This document shows positions 24,801 through 37,839 of a stretch of 64,000 nucleotides of DNA, piece after piece (within the stretch, counting starts at the first letter, position 1; each line of letters opens with the position of its first letter). The stretch comes from Casuarina equisetifolia (lineage: Eukaryota; Streptophyta; Magnoliopsida; Fagales; Casuarinaceae): positions 380,166-444,165 of the forward strand of contig CM052362.1 of NCBI GenBank assembly GCA_028551475.1. Direction: 5' to 3'. Below the pieces are notes generated by a model, which saw only the letters and a program-made list of their open reading frames with translations, was not told the DNA's origin and did no database searches. A program made the translations under genes and the position numbers.

Positions 24801-25155
24801 TGGACTGAATGTGTAATATGGCTTGATTTATACACGTCAGTCACATGTTTTTTACCTGAATTCCCCTGTTAGTTCAGTGAACATATACTTGATTACAATT
24901 TAAAAACGTGATAAATGTTTGAACTTGTGGAAATTACGGGAGACCAGAAATCACATCTTTCACGTTTCTTCTCAATGCGTATACGTTTCTTCTCGATGCA
25001 ATGAATCTTTGCTGACTTGGCGACCGATATACCTGAAATTTCACGCAACACGCCACAGGATTGTTGAAAGAGTGAATCTATTAAATTTCACTCATTTCCT
25101 TCAGATTATTGCCTTCCTCAACACCAGTGCTCAGTCACCTTTGAAGCTTCTACCC
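21881..25155. other. Intergenic up to CYP74 copy 1, no gene recognised
   Basis: AT-rich DNA with a TTTA microsatellite (24540-24566). The patch 23077-23707 is GC-richer and has open frames on the minus strand (23077-23295, 23156-23350, 23504-23707) that could be remnants of a coding gene, but I recognise no domain. About 60 bp before the CYP74 ATG the DNA (CCTTCCTCAACACC) matches the leader of copy 3, so the shared transcribed leader starts there or earlier. Confidence 0.5.
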
Positions 25156-26621
25156 ATGTCGGCCAAGTCTTCCTCATCTGCGTCCAATCTCCAGCCTACC
25201 CACAAACTCCCATTGAAACCCGTCCCCGGCAACTATGGTCTACCCTTCTTGGACCCATCAAAGATCGCCTTGACTACTTCTACAACCAAGGCCAGGAAAG
25301 CTTCTTCAGAACCCGAATGGAGAAATACCAATCCACTGTCTTCCGTACAAATATGCCTCCGGGGCCTTTCATAGCCTCCGACCCTAGAGTCACTGCTCTT
25401 CTTGACGCTGTTAGCTTTTCCATCCTCCTTGACACATCAAAAGTTGAAAAACTCAACGTTCTTGACGGTACCTACATGCCTTCCACAGCCTTCACCGGTG
25501 GCTACCGTGTTTGTGCCTATCTCGACCCTTCCGAACCCAACCACGGCCTTCTCAAGAGTTGGTTTTTCTCTCTTCTCGCCAGCCGGCACGATCGGTTCAT
25601 TCCGCTCTTCCGAAACTCCTTGTCCCAGCTTTTCCTCGACCTCGAAGATCAGCTATCAGGGAAAGCCGGCAAAGCAAACTTCAACACCCTTAGTGACAAA
25701 ACGTCTTTCAACTTCGTGTTTACGCTCTTCTGTGGTCGAAACCCTTCGGATACAGAACTCGGATCAGACGGACCCAAACTCTTCGACACCTGGCTGTTTT
25801 TCCAACTCGCACCATTGATGACACTTGGGTTGCCCAAGTGGTTAAACTATCTCGAAGATTTATTGTTGCACACAATACCTTTACCAGCATTTCCCCTGAA
25901 ATCCAGTTACAAGAAGCTTTATGAAGCATTTTACAAGTCAGCGGAGCCAATTTTGGATGAAGCAGCGGAGGTTCATAAGATCGAAAGAGATGAAGCTTGC
26001 CATAACCTAGTGTTCATGGCTGGTTTTAATGCTTACGGTGGTATGAAGACCTTTTTCCCCGGTTTGATCAAGTGGGTGGGATTAGCGGGAGAGAAGTTAC
26101 ATCGGCAGCTATCCGATGAGATCAGGAGCGTTGTTAGAGGCGAAGGTGGTGTCACTTTCTCTGCATTGAATAAGATGACTTTGACCAAGTCAGTGGTGTA
26201 CGAAGCATTGAGAATTGAGCCTCCTGTTCCCTTCCAGTACGGGAAGGCAAAGCAGGACATGGTGGTCTGTAGCCATGACGCTGCTTTTGAGATCAAAAAG
26301 GGCGAGATGATCTTCGGATATCAGCCGTTAGCCACAAAGGATCCCAAGATCTTTGAGAAGCCGGAGGAGTTTGTGGGAGATAGGTTTGTGGGCGAGGGAG
26401 AGAAGCTGCTGAAGTACGTTTACTGGTCAAACGGACGTGAGACTGATGCTCCCGGAGTGGAGAATAAGCAGTGTCCTGGGAAGGATGTAGTGGTGACACT
26501 GGGTAGGCTAATGTTGGCGGAGCTTTTCCTCCGATATGACACGTTTACGATTGAGGCCGGAAGGTTGTTTTTGGGATCATCGGTGACGTTCAAGTCCGTG
26601 AAAAAGGCCGGCGGCAATTGA
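25156..26621 (+). pseudogene. CYP74C: CYP74C-type P450, copy 1, single-base frameshift
   Basis: CYP74 enzymes convert fatty-acid hydroperoxides without O2 or a reductase (hydroperoxide lyase, allene oxide synthase and related activities). From the ATG at 25156 the frame reads correctly for about 31 codons (LPLKPVPGNYGLPF). One base is then missing near 25248-25251 compared with copies 2 and 3, and the rest continues in another frame to the stop at 26619-26621. Without the lesion it would be about 488 residues. Downstream everything looks functional: FNAYGGM in the I-helix, ERETD-like NGRETDAP, and the heme loop NKQCPGKD with its Cys ligand. An ATG at 25317 could give a 434-residue protein lacking the N-terminal hinge. 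Like other CYP74C members it has no transit peptide. It may be a recent pseudogene, a null allele or a sequence error. Confidence 0.85.
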
Positions 26622-27759
26622 TCTGTTTCAGCTATAAACCTTGTCACTCTTGTTACGTGCAGGTACTGGGTGCTCGTAGAAGTTGAGTTTGCCATGGAGC
26701 TAAGGTCGTTTTTTTTTTTTTTTTTTGAGTTTTAGCTGAAGTTGCAAGTGATTAATTGTTGAAGCGTGATGGACACAGATTTGTTGTCGTTTGAATAAAA
26801 GCATTTTCCACAAAATATAATCTTCTAAGTATTAACAAATACAAAAGCTTGGTAATTAATTGTCACTGAAACTAAAATAAGCAACAAAAGGTGAATGGAT
26901 ATGATAGATCAATGATTTTTTCATGTTATATGAATACTCAGCATAAGTTAATAATTGAAGGTAAATTTCATATATGTAGATAATAAGGTATATATATTTT
27001 TTAAATGAAATAAGGACAATGCCTTTGTTATTTATATTGATAATGAATATTGCCTAAAATTTCAGATCTACTAAAAAAGATCTATAATGCAAATCATAAC
27101 ATAAATTTGCACGCAAAATTTTTTTTTTTTTTTAAAAAAACATAGTCAACTAGATTTGATGTGTAGCCATTAGTAAAAAAATAAAATATTATACTAATTA
27201 AACCATAACATAAAACAAAAAAAATTAACTTTGTTTAAGAGGACATGTAATGCTCAAGGTCTAGTTGATCTTTCCATAAAAATTTTTTGCATTAGCTTAA
27301 TAGAAAGTCGAGAGTTAGAAAAATATGCAAAGAAATTTGTTTTGCAAAACTCATGTATTGAATGTCTAAAGTTAGCCAATTCATTAATTAAGAAATCTAC
27401 TTTGCAAAACACATGGTGTACTTGAATAGTGTAATTTTCACCTCATAATTCTACAGTTGAAATGTCATCTTTGACATGTTTAATTTTACAATCTGACAAG
27501 ATCTTTAATTTAATGGATGTAAAAGACTAATAAACCTTTTATGAAATAGAAGCTAACCATGGTAAACATCATTTTTGTGTGTCTATCTGCGTGAATAGTA
27601 TAAAATAACACCTGAATTTCATGAAGTTATCGCAAACCCACGTAATCTTTTTCAATGAATATCACATGACAAACATATGCGTAATTGGGGAACCATATTT
27701 GTTGCCGACAACCTAATTGGTGAACTCACATGCTTCATGTTCATTTATAAAGGGAATCC
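26622..27759. other. Intergenic after CYP74 copy 1, no gene seen
   Basis: 3' UTR of copy 1 with a T18 tract (26708-26726), then AT-rich DNA. Nothing coding is seen. Confidence 0.6.
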
Positions 27760-28530
27760 TTAATTTCTCTGGTGGGACCCATTATTGAAATTTGGTGTCA
27801 TGATATTGCTTCTGAAGTACTAACGTTTGGGTGACTATATAGTTTCATAATATAGCATTTTCAAAATTTATCAGATGATTGATTTTAATGTTGAGTACTA
27901 TAATTAAGGTCAAGAATCTTGAAATTTGTATATAAAAATATGCTGGATTGCTTAATCAAATTGTGAAATCTAAATAAGAAATAGAGGGTTTTACAATCTG
28001 TTTTCCTTATAAAATTTTATAATATAAACTTACCTTGTTCACGATATATATTGCATTTAGTCGAGGAGCGAGGGGACAAGAGCATAGGGTACTCATTGTG
28101 TCACCAAAATCTTGGACTTCTAAACGTTTAATGAACACAAGTTGTGATCCATGTGTGTATTTGCGCTAGTGGTTGCAATCAGTGGAATTCAAAGGTGTAG
28201 CTTTATCTTAATGAAGTACGTTACTATAATAAAAAGTAAGATACTGCAAAATCCGCTCCCCCCATAGCTGCTTTGTCTAAAATCTACCATGTGATTTTCA
28301 TCGATTCTGGTAGGCTAGAGGCTATCTTAGAAAAGACACGGCTACACTTAGAAGTTACTTTTCAAAATAAAGCAAACAAAAAAGGACTACCAATTTGCAT
28401 TAAAAAATACATGACACTTTAGAAAATTTTTACTTGCACACAATAGTAGATATTATGCAACAAGTAATGTGAAGTCATTATTATAAGATAGAGTTTACCC
28501 ACATATGGTATTAGATAATATATAAAAGCA
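27760..28530. repeat. Duplicated intergenic block, copy 2 of 3
   Basis: Related to 41215-42560 along its whole length and to 20740-21880 in part. Landmarks are CCTTAATTTCTCTGG with GGACCCATTATT (27758), GATGATTGATTTTAATG (27873), GAGGGTTTTACAATCTG (27985), TTTTCATCGATTCTGGTAGG (28293) and GATATTATGCAAC (28450). It sits between CYP74 copy 1 and PAC2, exactly as the 41-kb copy sits between CYP74 copy 3 and the broken PAC2. Confidence 0.7.
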
Positions 28531-28754
28531 GTCTTTAGTTATGATTGATATAAATATATAAATTTAGAAATATTTAAATATTAGTAATTTATATTTATAT
28601 TTTTATTTTTTAAAACATATGACAAGAATTTTATATTGATATAAATATAACTGGATAATTATAATTATTATGTTTAATTTTTTTGTTTTTGGGAAATCAA
28701 GACAATCGGTTTTTTTATTTTATTTTTTTTATGTTGTAAATTAGAGGATAGGAA

Positions 28755-28770
28755 GGCCCAATATGGGCCC
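28755..28770 (+). promoter_or_regulatory. Paired site II (TGGGCC) elements of PAC2
   Basis: GGCCCA and TGGGCC face each other within 15 bp, about 150 bp before the PAC2 start codon, with another GGCCCA near 28806. Site II elements are known TCP-factor targets in promoters of plant proteasome, ribosome and other housekeeping genes. In the broken copy (about 42898-42915) both are changed to GGCCTA. Confidence 0.55.
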
Positions 28771-28912
28771 ATTTCTTTAAGAGTCCAAGAATTTAATCTA
28801 CCTGAGGCCCAATACTCTTGGCTTCCTCTCCAAGCACAAGACTGGACCGCCTAAAGGCATCGATTGCGAAGCGGAGATACCGATCTCTACACTTCGTTTT
28901 CTCGGCTCGGAA

Positions 28913-31900
28913 ATGGAATTCATTGTTGAAGAGGGCAGGCAACTTCATGAGGAGTGTTCCACTCTCGTCGTGGTTCGTTTACAATTATGAGCGATTTTCT
29001 TCTGTTTTCGGTGGAACTTGAGCTACCTAAGGTTGCTAAGAAAAGTTAGGGACTGAAAAGAACTGAAACTTGGTTATTACTTGTGCATTTGGTGCAGCCT
29101 GCGTTGTCGATTGGAAATGTGGGGCAGCTAGCAGTGGATCTTATGGTATCTTCAACGAAAGCGGAGAGAATCGGCTACTTGGACGGTCCTCACGTTCTTC
29201 CCTGCGTAGGAAATGACGCTTACGGGCCGCTTCCTCAGGGCGAGCTCGCTCTTCCTCTTGAAGGTCTGTTTGCTTTCGAACAAACACATAGAAATAAAAT
29301 TGCTTATTGTGCTTTTACTTGTGAGAAAGAATTGCGTAACGGTATTCACTTCGGATTCTCAGTTTATGATTCACTGCCTAATGGATTCACTATTCTCCAA
29401 CAGAGGTCGCCACTTGTTAAGGTCAAGACTTTAGCTTAGCTCCTTTTCTTTTCGTTTACTGCTTATTTATTCTCTTGGTTTATTTCTGCATATCTTGAAA
29501 ATTTTCCAGCTTGGTAATGATTTTGATTAGACGGTATAGAAGGTTTAGGATGATGTTAAAGTTTAATAAGGTATTTGTACTAAGGATGTTAATAATGAGT
29601 TTATGTTCTGAAAATTAAGTTAATTCAATTTCTTGAGCAGTATTGCTTGCCTTTTAGGACTGATCGTGAGCAACTAATGCTTTGTTCATTTCTTGGTGGC
29701 TCTTCCTAATGATGTCATGTGTATACTATCTTTCATTTCTCATGACTCTGAATATCCTTATGGATTTCTACTTGACTACTTTCTATGTAGCGAGTGCAAT
29801 AGATAGGGAAAGTTGGAAAACAGGTTTACTCTTCTTGCTTGATTCTTCTTCATTGTTGTGTCCTTGATGCTTCTAGGTACTGTTAGTACTACTAATTCTC
29901 TACCCCGAGTGGAAAGTTCTGAAGTCTCTGAATCTTTTTTCAAGCAGGGTATGATGGTTGATTTTGCCAAAAACTTGGCTGATTTTGCCGCTGCTAGTGG
30001 GAAGAAGCATGTCGTTGTGCTGTCTAGCTTAGACTTTGGGAGGTGGCAAAATATTGATATGTCCAGGTATAAATAAATACTTATGCTTTTAGTTAGTTCA
30101 GGATAATTTTAGATGCTAGGGTTTGTCCACTGGATGGAATATCGTGACTAACTCTCCTGCATCAAGGCAACCTAGTGTTCCAGGACACCTGTGTGACCAA
30201 CCAGAAGGTATTTGAAGTTGCAAGTACTAGTGACGGAGTTTTGGACTTCTACAACAGGCACATGTAGTCAATTTTATTTGTGCTCTTATTTCGACTGACA
30301 GGACCTGATATCACCCTTTAACCATTGAAAAGAGAAGGGGGAAAAAAAGGGGGCCTAAGATTTGAAAGTGTTGTTGTATGGTTCGACATTTCCTTAGCTG
30401 TTCTCTGCCTGTCTCTCTATCCCAACCCTTTGTTAATTGGCATGAGAGAGCATTTTCAATAAAGTTCTGTAGGAATGTGTCGGGAAGTGTATATGACTGA
30501 AAGTCAAAAAACAAAGAAAAGAAAAAAAAAAAGCCTTCTTTTTCAACAAGTGGATTTAGTTCCTTTTGAACTCTTGTTGTCTGGGAAGTCATCTCTGTCC
30601 ACCTGAACTCATTGTTTGCTGTTGCTTCTGCCTTTTTTGGCATATTTTGATCCTTCATCATATCAGTGGTTTGCAGACATACTACTTGTCGAGCAACAAT
30701 ACTGATGGAACAGATGATTACTGTGAGCAACTTGGATGGAAAAGACTGCAGGAATACAATCCTACCCAGAGGGGCTGGAAATATCTCAGCACTTTAGCTG
30801 AAGGAAAGACCACGCAGGAAGGCGACCAGCCCTTTGAAGATGAACTTGAAGAAGAAGATTACTATCCAAGCTTGCCTTTTGCTGCACTTCTTTCTTGTTT
30901 TAAGGTATCGTTTGTTCAACTATGGTTATGATGAAAAACATTTTGTGTAACTTATATCTTTTTCCTGGAAAAGATAAAAAGGAAATTCACATTTATGATT
31001 TCTTTTTGTTCATCTATGCCATCCGTTTTTGAATGCAGGGTGTACCATGGCTTAGTTTAGTGTTTTTATTTGTCTGAATATTTGTAACTTCATTGGTGTC
31101 CACCTATTTTCCGCTTTTGGCTTTTGTTTCTAATTCCTGAGCTGCTTTTATGGAATTATTTCTCCATGTGATATTTCCTATGGTAACTCTTATTCTGGAA
31201 CTCCTATATTAGTGTTATGACTTCCATGATAGTTGGGACACATCTCTTTGTCTTTCTCTCACACACGAACACTAACACATTATTAGTGGTGATAGATAGT
31301 TGGACTATAATAGATCATTATCCTTGCTTCTAGATCAAGGTGATCTGTGATGCCTGACGCCCCTATTATATTTGAACAATTTGGCATGAGTTCATAAATT
31401 GTAGCCTATTCTATATCTTCTGTGTGAGTGTGTGTCTTCCCTAATTGAGTTATGTGATTTGTATATTGGCAGTTTGGTTTTAAAGACCAATTTAAATTTG
31501 AAATGAAAAAGGTTTTGGTTTGTTGATCAGGCCAAAGGTTTGAAGGTTACCTGCATATTTTGCTACTGCTCAGAAGGGGACAACATACCAGATGCTTTAC
31601 ATTTGGCCGAGGCAGCAAGCAAACTTCTGGAGCTAAGTCCGAGTAATTTCCATGGTATGTTTGCCAAGCTCTGTCTTGGTGACAAGCTGATCAGATTGAA
31701 AATATAATCATTGCCTTTTAAGTTCATATTGTTACGATCTCATATTTCGAATTCCCATTTTGACTTTGTTGTTTTGACTGTTATGGTACCCTTTATTTTT
31801 CTTTCAATTATAAGAATGTCAGGCATATATTTGCATCTTATGGATGTTTAGACCTGTGCATGCTTTAAATCGGCTTGATGCTTGGGAATGTCATCCTTCA

Positions 31901-32825
31901 CTTTCACCATTAGCATTCAGTGGCCCACATAGTAACCCTGATAACTGAATTGCAAACTCTTTCGGAGCTTGAACTGTCTACACGTAGAATCATCTTTACC
32001 CGATTATTTATCATGTATTACTTTACTATATGTTCTTTCTACCTCTATGAATTTCACTCCTTTTACAAGGCTTTGTTTGTTTCATGTGGATATTTTCTGT
32101 CAGAGTTCAGTTTATGATGGGTAAATATTCAACTTATAAAATCTGAAATTTTGTTTTGATGGCTCGGAAATCTTTGAAAATCTTCCAATACTACATTTGT
32201 TAGTGGAGAACAATTTTATTGGAAAAAAAAAAGGGGGGAGATTTATACCCATTCTTTTATATCCTCATTTTTTTCTCTATTAGTGCGGACACAGTGATTT
32301 CTTTGTCATTCTGAATTTTACTATTTAAGCATTTTACTCCAATTTTCTCTTTGGCATATTAGTTTTTTTTTTAATTCCGGCATTTTTATGATTCATTTCA
32401 TTATATCCTGTTATTTGTATACTTTTGTACTTCAGATTTTATCCCTGCCGTTGCGCATACTGAATTTTGTTATCACATTAACTTCATAAGTGAAAGTTGG
32501 GAAACATAGTAACTTGATGGCTGGTGTCACTTATGAATATTCCCTTGGGTATTTAAAGTTCTGTCGTTGGAAATTTTGTACACCTGAACAAGGTCATCTA
32601 ATAGTTTTGAGTGTCGGGTTGTCCAGTTTTTTATTTTTATTTTTATTTTTCTTCTTCTTCTTCTTCTTCTGGTAAGATGACAAGAGTCTTTGGTATTCAA
32701 TCAATTACGCTAATATGCAATCTATGTGCCTTTGGCTTTTTCTAGGCAATGAAGGTGGTAAATGGCTCATTCCATTTTCGTGGAAGACTCTGTATGGACC
32801 TCCCCCAGATATGTCCATCTTTTAG
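28913..32825 (+). CDS. PAC2: Proteasome assembly chaperone 2 (PAC2/PSMG2), 7 exons, 281 aa
   Basis: Exons: 28913-28972, 29098-29263, 29363-29421, 29948-30066, 30667-30904, 31531-31654, 32746-32825. All introns are GT-AG, the phases agree and the total is 282 codons with stop. PAC2 pairs with PAC1 to scaffold assembly of the proteasome alpha ring in cytosol and nucleus. Diagnostic stretches are PALSIGNVGQLAVDL, LPCVGNDAYGP, ILQQRSPLVKGMMVDFAKNL, VVVLSSLDFGRW, an acidic insert DELEEEDYYPSLPFAALL, and the C-terminus WLIPFSWKTLYGPPPDMSIF. The length fits the family. The start is the only ATG before the conserved N-terminus. Exon 5 begins TGGTTTGCAG; using the later AG would break the phase. It lies between two CYP74 copies but has no functional link to oxylipins. 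It seems to have been copied along with them. Confidence 0.95.
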
Positions 32826-33019
32826 GCTGCATGGACCTGATGACCTGATATTGGATCTGCAAATGAGGTGTTTCCTAATCCTCCGTACTTCCTTATAGGT
32901 TTGAGTCACTTACAAGCGTGAGCAGTGACCTATTATGTTAGCACAGTTGAACAGTTATAAAATCTAGTGTCTTTTTCATTTTCTTCTCCTACTTCTATTT
33001 TCGCCACTACATTGTGGAA

Positions 33020-33540
33020 AACTTTTGCATCAGTTGAAAATGATAGACGGAAAGAGGTTAGCTGTCATTAGCCTGGCGCTGGCGTGATGAGTGAACAAGA
33101 CTCTTGGGACCAAATTCGGTTGCCATCTACTCTGGTTGAATTGTCAAAGACGTTAGCCACTCAGTAAAGTTAGAGAGTACATAAGCTGGTTGAATTGTCA
33201 GAGATGCTTGCCACATGGTAAAGGTGGAGATTACCCCGAGGAGATGTAAATATTTGTAAAATAACAAATATGCTCTTAGAAAGACAAAGCTGATTTGTTT
33301 GGGCCGATAGTATAGAGGAAAATAAAAAATGTAGATAAAGCCGATTAGAAATCCGAATCCTCATTGCATTAAGAAAGAAACAAAAACTTGCAGAAACTTC
33401 AGAAACATTGAGAGATAGAAAGACATCGCTGAAACGTTGGAAATTTGCACCATGTTGAAATTGGTTGTACCTATTTTGACTGCTGAGTGTCCAACACAGG
33501 ACATGTGTCTTGAATGACAAATAGTCTGCCACTGAACTAC
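33020..33540. repeat. CYP74 upstream block, copy A
   Basis: Non-coding block found four times in the window (here, 37840-38100, 61204-61796 and 63100-63380). It contains ATTAGCCTGGCGCTGG, then two tandem copies of a unit of about 56 bp that begins TGGTTGAATTGTCA and continues with AGA-type and TTAGCCAC-type bases, then ATTACCCCGAGGAGATG and AAGACAAAGCTGATTTG. It lies between PAC2 and CYP74 copy 2. Confidence 0.8.
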
Positions 33541-33829
33541 AAGCCTGTATGTTTAAAAGTAAATTACCCTAGTGCATACTAATCACATGGAGTTCTAATT
33601 ATTGGACCAAGTTTATAAGGAACACCACCCATTTGATACCCGTCCCAACCAGTTTATTGGCTCATGTTTTGGTGCATAAAAATTTCCAAAATCAGTTATT
33701 CTTATGACTCCATAATATCAGTATAAGACATGACGAAGTCTTCGTGACATTTTTATTTGCTTTTATAGCTCCAGCGGCGGGAGGACTATTGAAGAGCCAA
33801 TCAAGTTCTTCATCTTCGAACTCCCATCC

Positions 33830-35280
33830 ATGTCAGAGAATCGTACGTCATCTCCCTTCAATCTCCCATTGAAGCCCATTCCTGGCGACTATGGCCCACC
33901 CCTTCTCGGACCGATCAAAGATCGCCTAGAGTACTTCTACAATCAAGGCGTGGAAGCTTTCTTCCGAATCCGAATGGAGAAACACCAATCCACTGTTTTC
34001 CGAACAAATATGCCTCCGGGGCCTTTCATAGCCTCCGACCCTAGAGTCATTGCTGTCCTTGATGCCATTAGCTTTTCCATTCTCTTTGACACATCAAAAA
34101 TTGAAAAACTCAACGTTCTTGATGGCTCCTACATGTCCTCCAAAGCCTTCACTGGTGGCTACCGTGTTTGTGCCTTTCTCGACCCTTCCGAACCCAACCA
34201 CGGCCTTCTCAAGAGTTGGTTTTTCTCTCTTCTTGCTAGTCGCCACGATAGGTTCATTCCCCTCTTCCGAAACTGCTTGTCCCAGCTCTTCATTGATGTC
34301 GAAGATCAGCTCTCAGGGAAAGCCGGCAAAGCTTACTTCAACACCCTTAGTGACAACACGTCTTTCAACTTCGTGTTTACTCTTTTCTCTGATCAAAGCC
34401 GCCCTTCGCAAACAGGACTCGGATCAGAAGGATCCAAACTCTTCGATACCTGGTTGTTTTTCCAACTCGCACCTTTGATGACACTAGGGTTGCCCAGGTG
34501 GTAAACTGTCTAGAAGATTTATTGTTGCACACGATCCCTATACCAGCAATTCTCGCCAAGTCCAGTTACAAGAAGCTTTATGAAGCGTTTTACAAGTCAG
34601 GGAAGCAGATTTTGGATGAAGCATCGGAGGTTTTAAAGATTGAAAGAGATGAAGCTTGCCATAACCTAGTGTTCATGGCTGGTTTTAAGGCATATGGTGG
34701 AATGAAGACCTTTTTCCCCGGTTTGATCAAGTGGGTGGGATTAGCAGGAGAGGAGTTACACCGGCAGCTAGCTGAAGAGATCAGGAAGGTTGTTAGAGAG
34801 GAAGGAGGGATCACTTTCTCTGCGTTGACAAAGATGACTTTAACCATGTCAGTGGTGTACGAAGCATTGAGAATTGAACCTCCTGTTCCCTTCCAGTACG
34901 GGAAGGCAAAGGAGGACATGGTGATCCGCAACCACGATGCTGCTTTTGAGATCAAGAAGGGCGAGATGATCTTCGGATATCAGCCGTTAGCTACAAAGGA
35001 TCCCAAGATTTTTGAGAAGTCTGAGGAGTTTTTGGGGGATAGGTTTGTGGGCGAGGGAGAGAAGCTGCTCACGTACGTTTACTGGTCAAACGGTCGAGAG
35101 ACTGATGCTCCGGGTGTAGAGAATAAGCAGTGTCCGGGGAAAGATCTAATGTTGACATTGGGTAGGCTAATGCTGGCGGAGCTTTTCCGCCGTTATGACA
35201 CGTTTACGATCGAGGCTGGAACGCTGCCGCTAGGATCATCGGTGACATTCAAGTCTCTGACGAAGGCCGCCACCATTTGA
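33830..35280 (+). pseudogene. CYP74C: CYP74C-type P450, copy 2, frameshift and altered I-helix
   Basis: From the ATG at 33830 the frame is good for 224 codons and then stops at TAA 34502-34504, because one T is missing in TGGTTAAAC (seen in copies 1 and 3). The remainder, up to TGA 35278-35280, is in the next frame and still shows the I-helix, NGRETDAP and heme-loop motifs (NKQCPGKD). Unbroken it would be about 483 residues. It has a second lesion: the I-helix reads FKAYGGM, so the Asn conserved in CYP74 catalysis has become Lys. With two independent defects it is a convincing pseudogene. It has one extra codon near residue 190 compared with copy 1. The toggle position is Leu (NVLDG). Confidence 0.9.
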
Positions 35281-37839
35281 TTTGTGTCAGCTATATCTAC
35301 CTCGTCACTTTTGTTGTGTGCAGTTACTGGTTGCTTGTAGAAGTTGAATTCTCACGGAGCTGAACTCGTTTGATAGTACTTGTTAAGATTGTGTTTGTCC
35401 TCGTAGCATCTTCAATGCGTCTGGTTTTTTAGGTTATTTGAACATTGTATTAAGGGTGATTAATGCATTTTCTTTTGTTGTTTTGTATCAAACATTCGTC
35501 CGCTCCAGATACTGGTTTGCTTACAAATTCCCTCTTAGGATCTACCTTGCAAGACTGGATCGTCCGTTTCACTTAAAATGCATCTTCACAACAAAGAGAA
35601 AAGGAGAAAGAAAATTAAAAGAGCACGAAAGGAGCCAAGAAATTTGAAGAAGGTCGATCTTGTGGTGCCTTGTCCATAGGCTATGATAATACCAAAGTCA
35701 CTTTTTGCATTATCTTGACCAAAGTTCGTATTATGTAGTCTTTCTCTTTCCAACCGGAAGTTTCATTTGTAAATTAACCAAGATATCGGGATCTAGAGTC
35801 ATAATAGTTTAGTCATAATTTAGCTTAAGTTTTGAATAAGTCTGACGAAACACTAGTTTTGGTGGTCGAAGAACCGTGAAGTTGAGCGTGTTTGAAGAAA
35901 TACGGTGTGACCTTTAGCCGGAAAGTTTCTTTTTTCATTCATCACTCATGTATTTACGTTGATACCACCCCGGTCATCATCGTCCACTTCTTGATCAGAC
36001 ACGGTCAACTCGGCTGAGCCCTAAAAAGAATGGTCTTGAGGACTGGTAGATAAGGATATTATAGAAAGTCCCAAATCCTTCAATTTTTCTTCATGGCCAA
36101 TCTCATGTATTCTCTGCCAAATGGCTTTACACGATTCTCCATTGCAGATTGAGATAGCTCGTGCAGTGCTGGGCCTCTTCTGTCCCAAACAATACACCGC
36201 AACTGTGAGAGTTGACAAGTTCTGTCCCTTCGCTTTTAACAAGTTCTGTCAGATATGCATCTTGATCTCATCTCTCTCCAGCAAAATACTTCCTTACACC
36301 TGTACGTGTGCATTGAAGAAAACTTACAGAGGTTAAAAGCTGATAATCGGTTATAGAATCCTTTACTGACGAAGGGGTTGTAGCAGCATATATATATAAC
36401 TGTACCTTAAAAGACTAAGGACACATCCTAGGTTAAGACAACATTACATTAAATAAAAGATTGTCTCATTTAGCCTTCAAGGAATATACATGTTTCAGCT
36501 GTTTTGGGATATCTTCCTTACATTGCAAAATCTCTCTCCAATAAGCTTCTTAATAGCTTTAAGAGTAACATTTTTTTTTTGGCAATAGATCTAAAAATTC
36601 TATTATTTAATTTATTCTAGATAGCACAAACAAATAAAAGAAAAATACAGATTTAACAATGAAAAAGGGATCAATAAGATGTACCTATAATTTGTATGTT
36701 TCTTCTTTTATTCCTCTTCAATTAGTCATTTCTGGACCACAATAATAATTTCTCGCATGTAGTACCTTCCACCATGACATGTGATCATATCTATCCCCAT
36801 AATAATGACTGCAAATTTAGTACTCTGTTTCAAACTTTTGTATCAGTGGTCCTACTAGTAAAATGTCACTATTTCGTCCTTTCATTATTACAAAAGACCC
36901 AGCACCTACCTCGAATGAGAAAGGGAGGAGAAGGACCGCGGGAGACTTGTTGAGGACCAACTGTTGTTGGGAGAATATCGCCAATCATGTCACATGTATA
37001 ATAAACATTAAGAATATCAAAAAATTTATCTAGCTTAGGTTAAACTAAGTCTTACATCTACAAAATAATAATGTATTTTTATATCAGAACTTTTATAAAT
37101 TAAATAATTGGCAAAGAATGTTTTCACTTTAACACTTTTTTATTTTATTTTAAAGCACGATGATTTCCTGAATGACACACAATATGTAAGGTTTCCTAAA
37201 TCTTACCCTTAATCTTAGCTCTATAACCAATATTGAGCTACATGAGGTTGTTCCTGGGAGCTTGAGAGGGAGAAAGATCAAGAGCGAGAGAGAAATAACC
37301 ACAAAAAAAAAAAAAAAGCACTTGGAGAAGCTAAAGCACTAAGGTTATTTTTTTCATTGTAGGCTAAGGATAGACAAAAAATTGGTGGGAGTTTCAAATT
37401 TGGAATGAAAAATACACAAGCCAAGACAAATGCACTTAGGTTTCTAGGCTCTTTTTTGTAATGAAGTTAGTGAGTTTTGTAAATGAAGACGTCTCTTGAT
37501 GACGTTGAGTTTATGGTTACATACTCTAAAGATAATAATGGACTGGAAGACTAATTTCAAAAGTAAAAGATAGCTCTTGAAGATGTAAAATCCAAACTCC
37601 TAGATTCCCACACCAAATCATCCTCTTTTCTCAATTTTTGGCTTCCATGTTGGACTTTTGTTGGTGGCTGCTTCTTAATTCAGCTGGGCTCGTTGGAGCT
37701 ACAGCCCCCACCCAACGGGCCACTGCACCACCATTTTTCTTGAATTGGTCAATCTCGGCGAACTACGAAGGTAGACAAAAAATTAGTGTCCAAACACGTA
37801 ATGATTTTGAACGAGGTTCTCGCGAGGAATTCCAATTAC
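35281..37839. other. Intergenic between CYP74 copies 2 and 3, no gene seen
   Basis: 3' UTR of copy 2 followed by AT-rich DNA. Open frames 36021-36242 (minus), 36121-36336 (plus) and 37638-37871 (plus) have no recognised domain. A poly-A tract (37302-37316) is present. Confidence 0.55.

Noticed and set aside
30311..30931. 139-codon minus-strand and 121-codon plus-strand frames in PAC2
   Set aside because: The minus frame lies over an intron and exon 5 in the wrong sense; the plus frame is PAC2 exon 5 with intron on each side.
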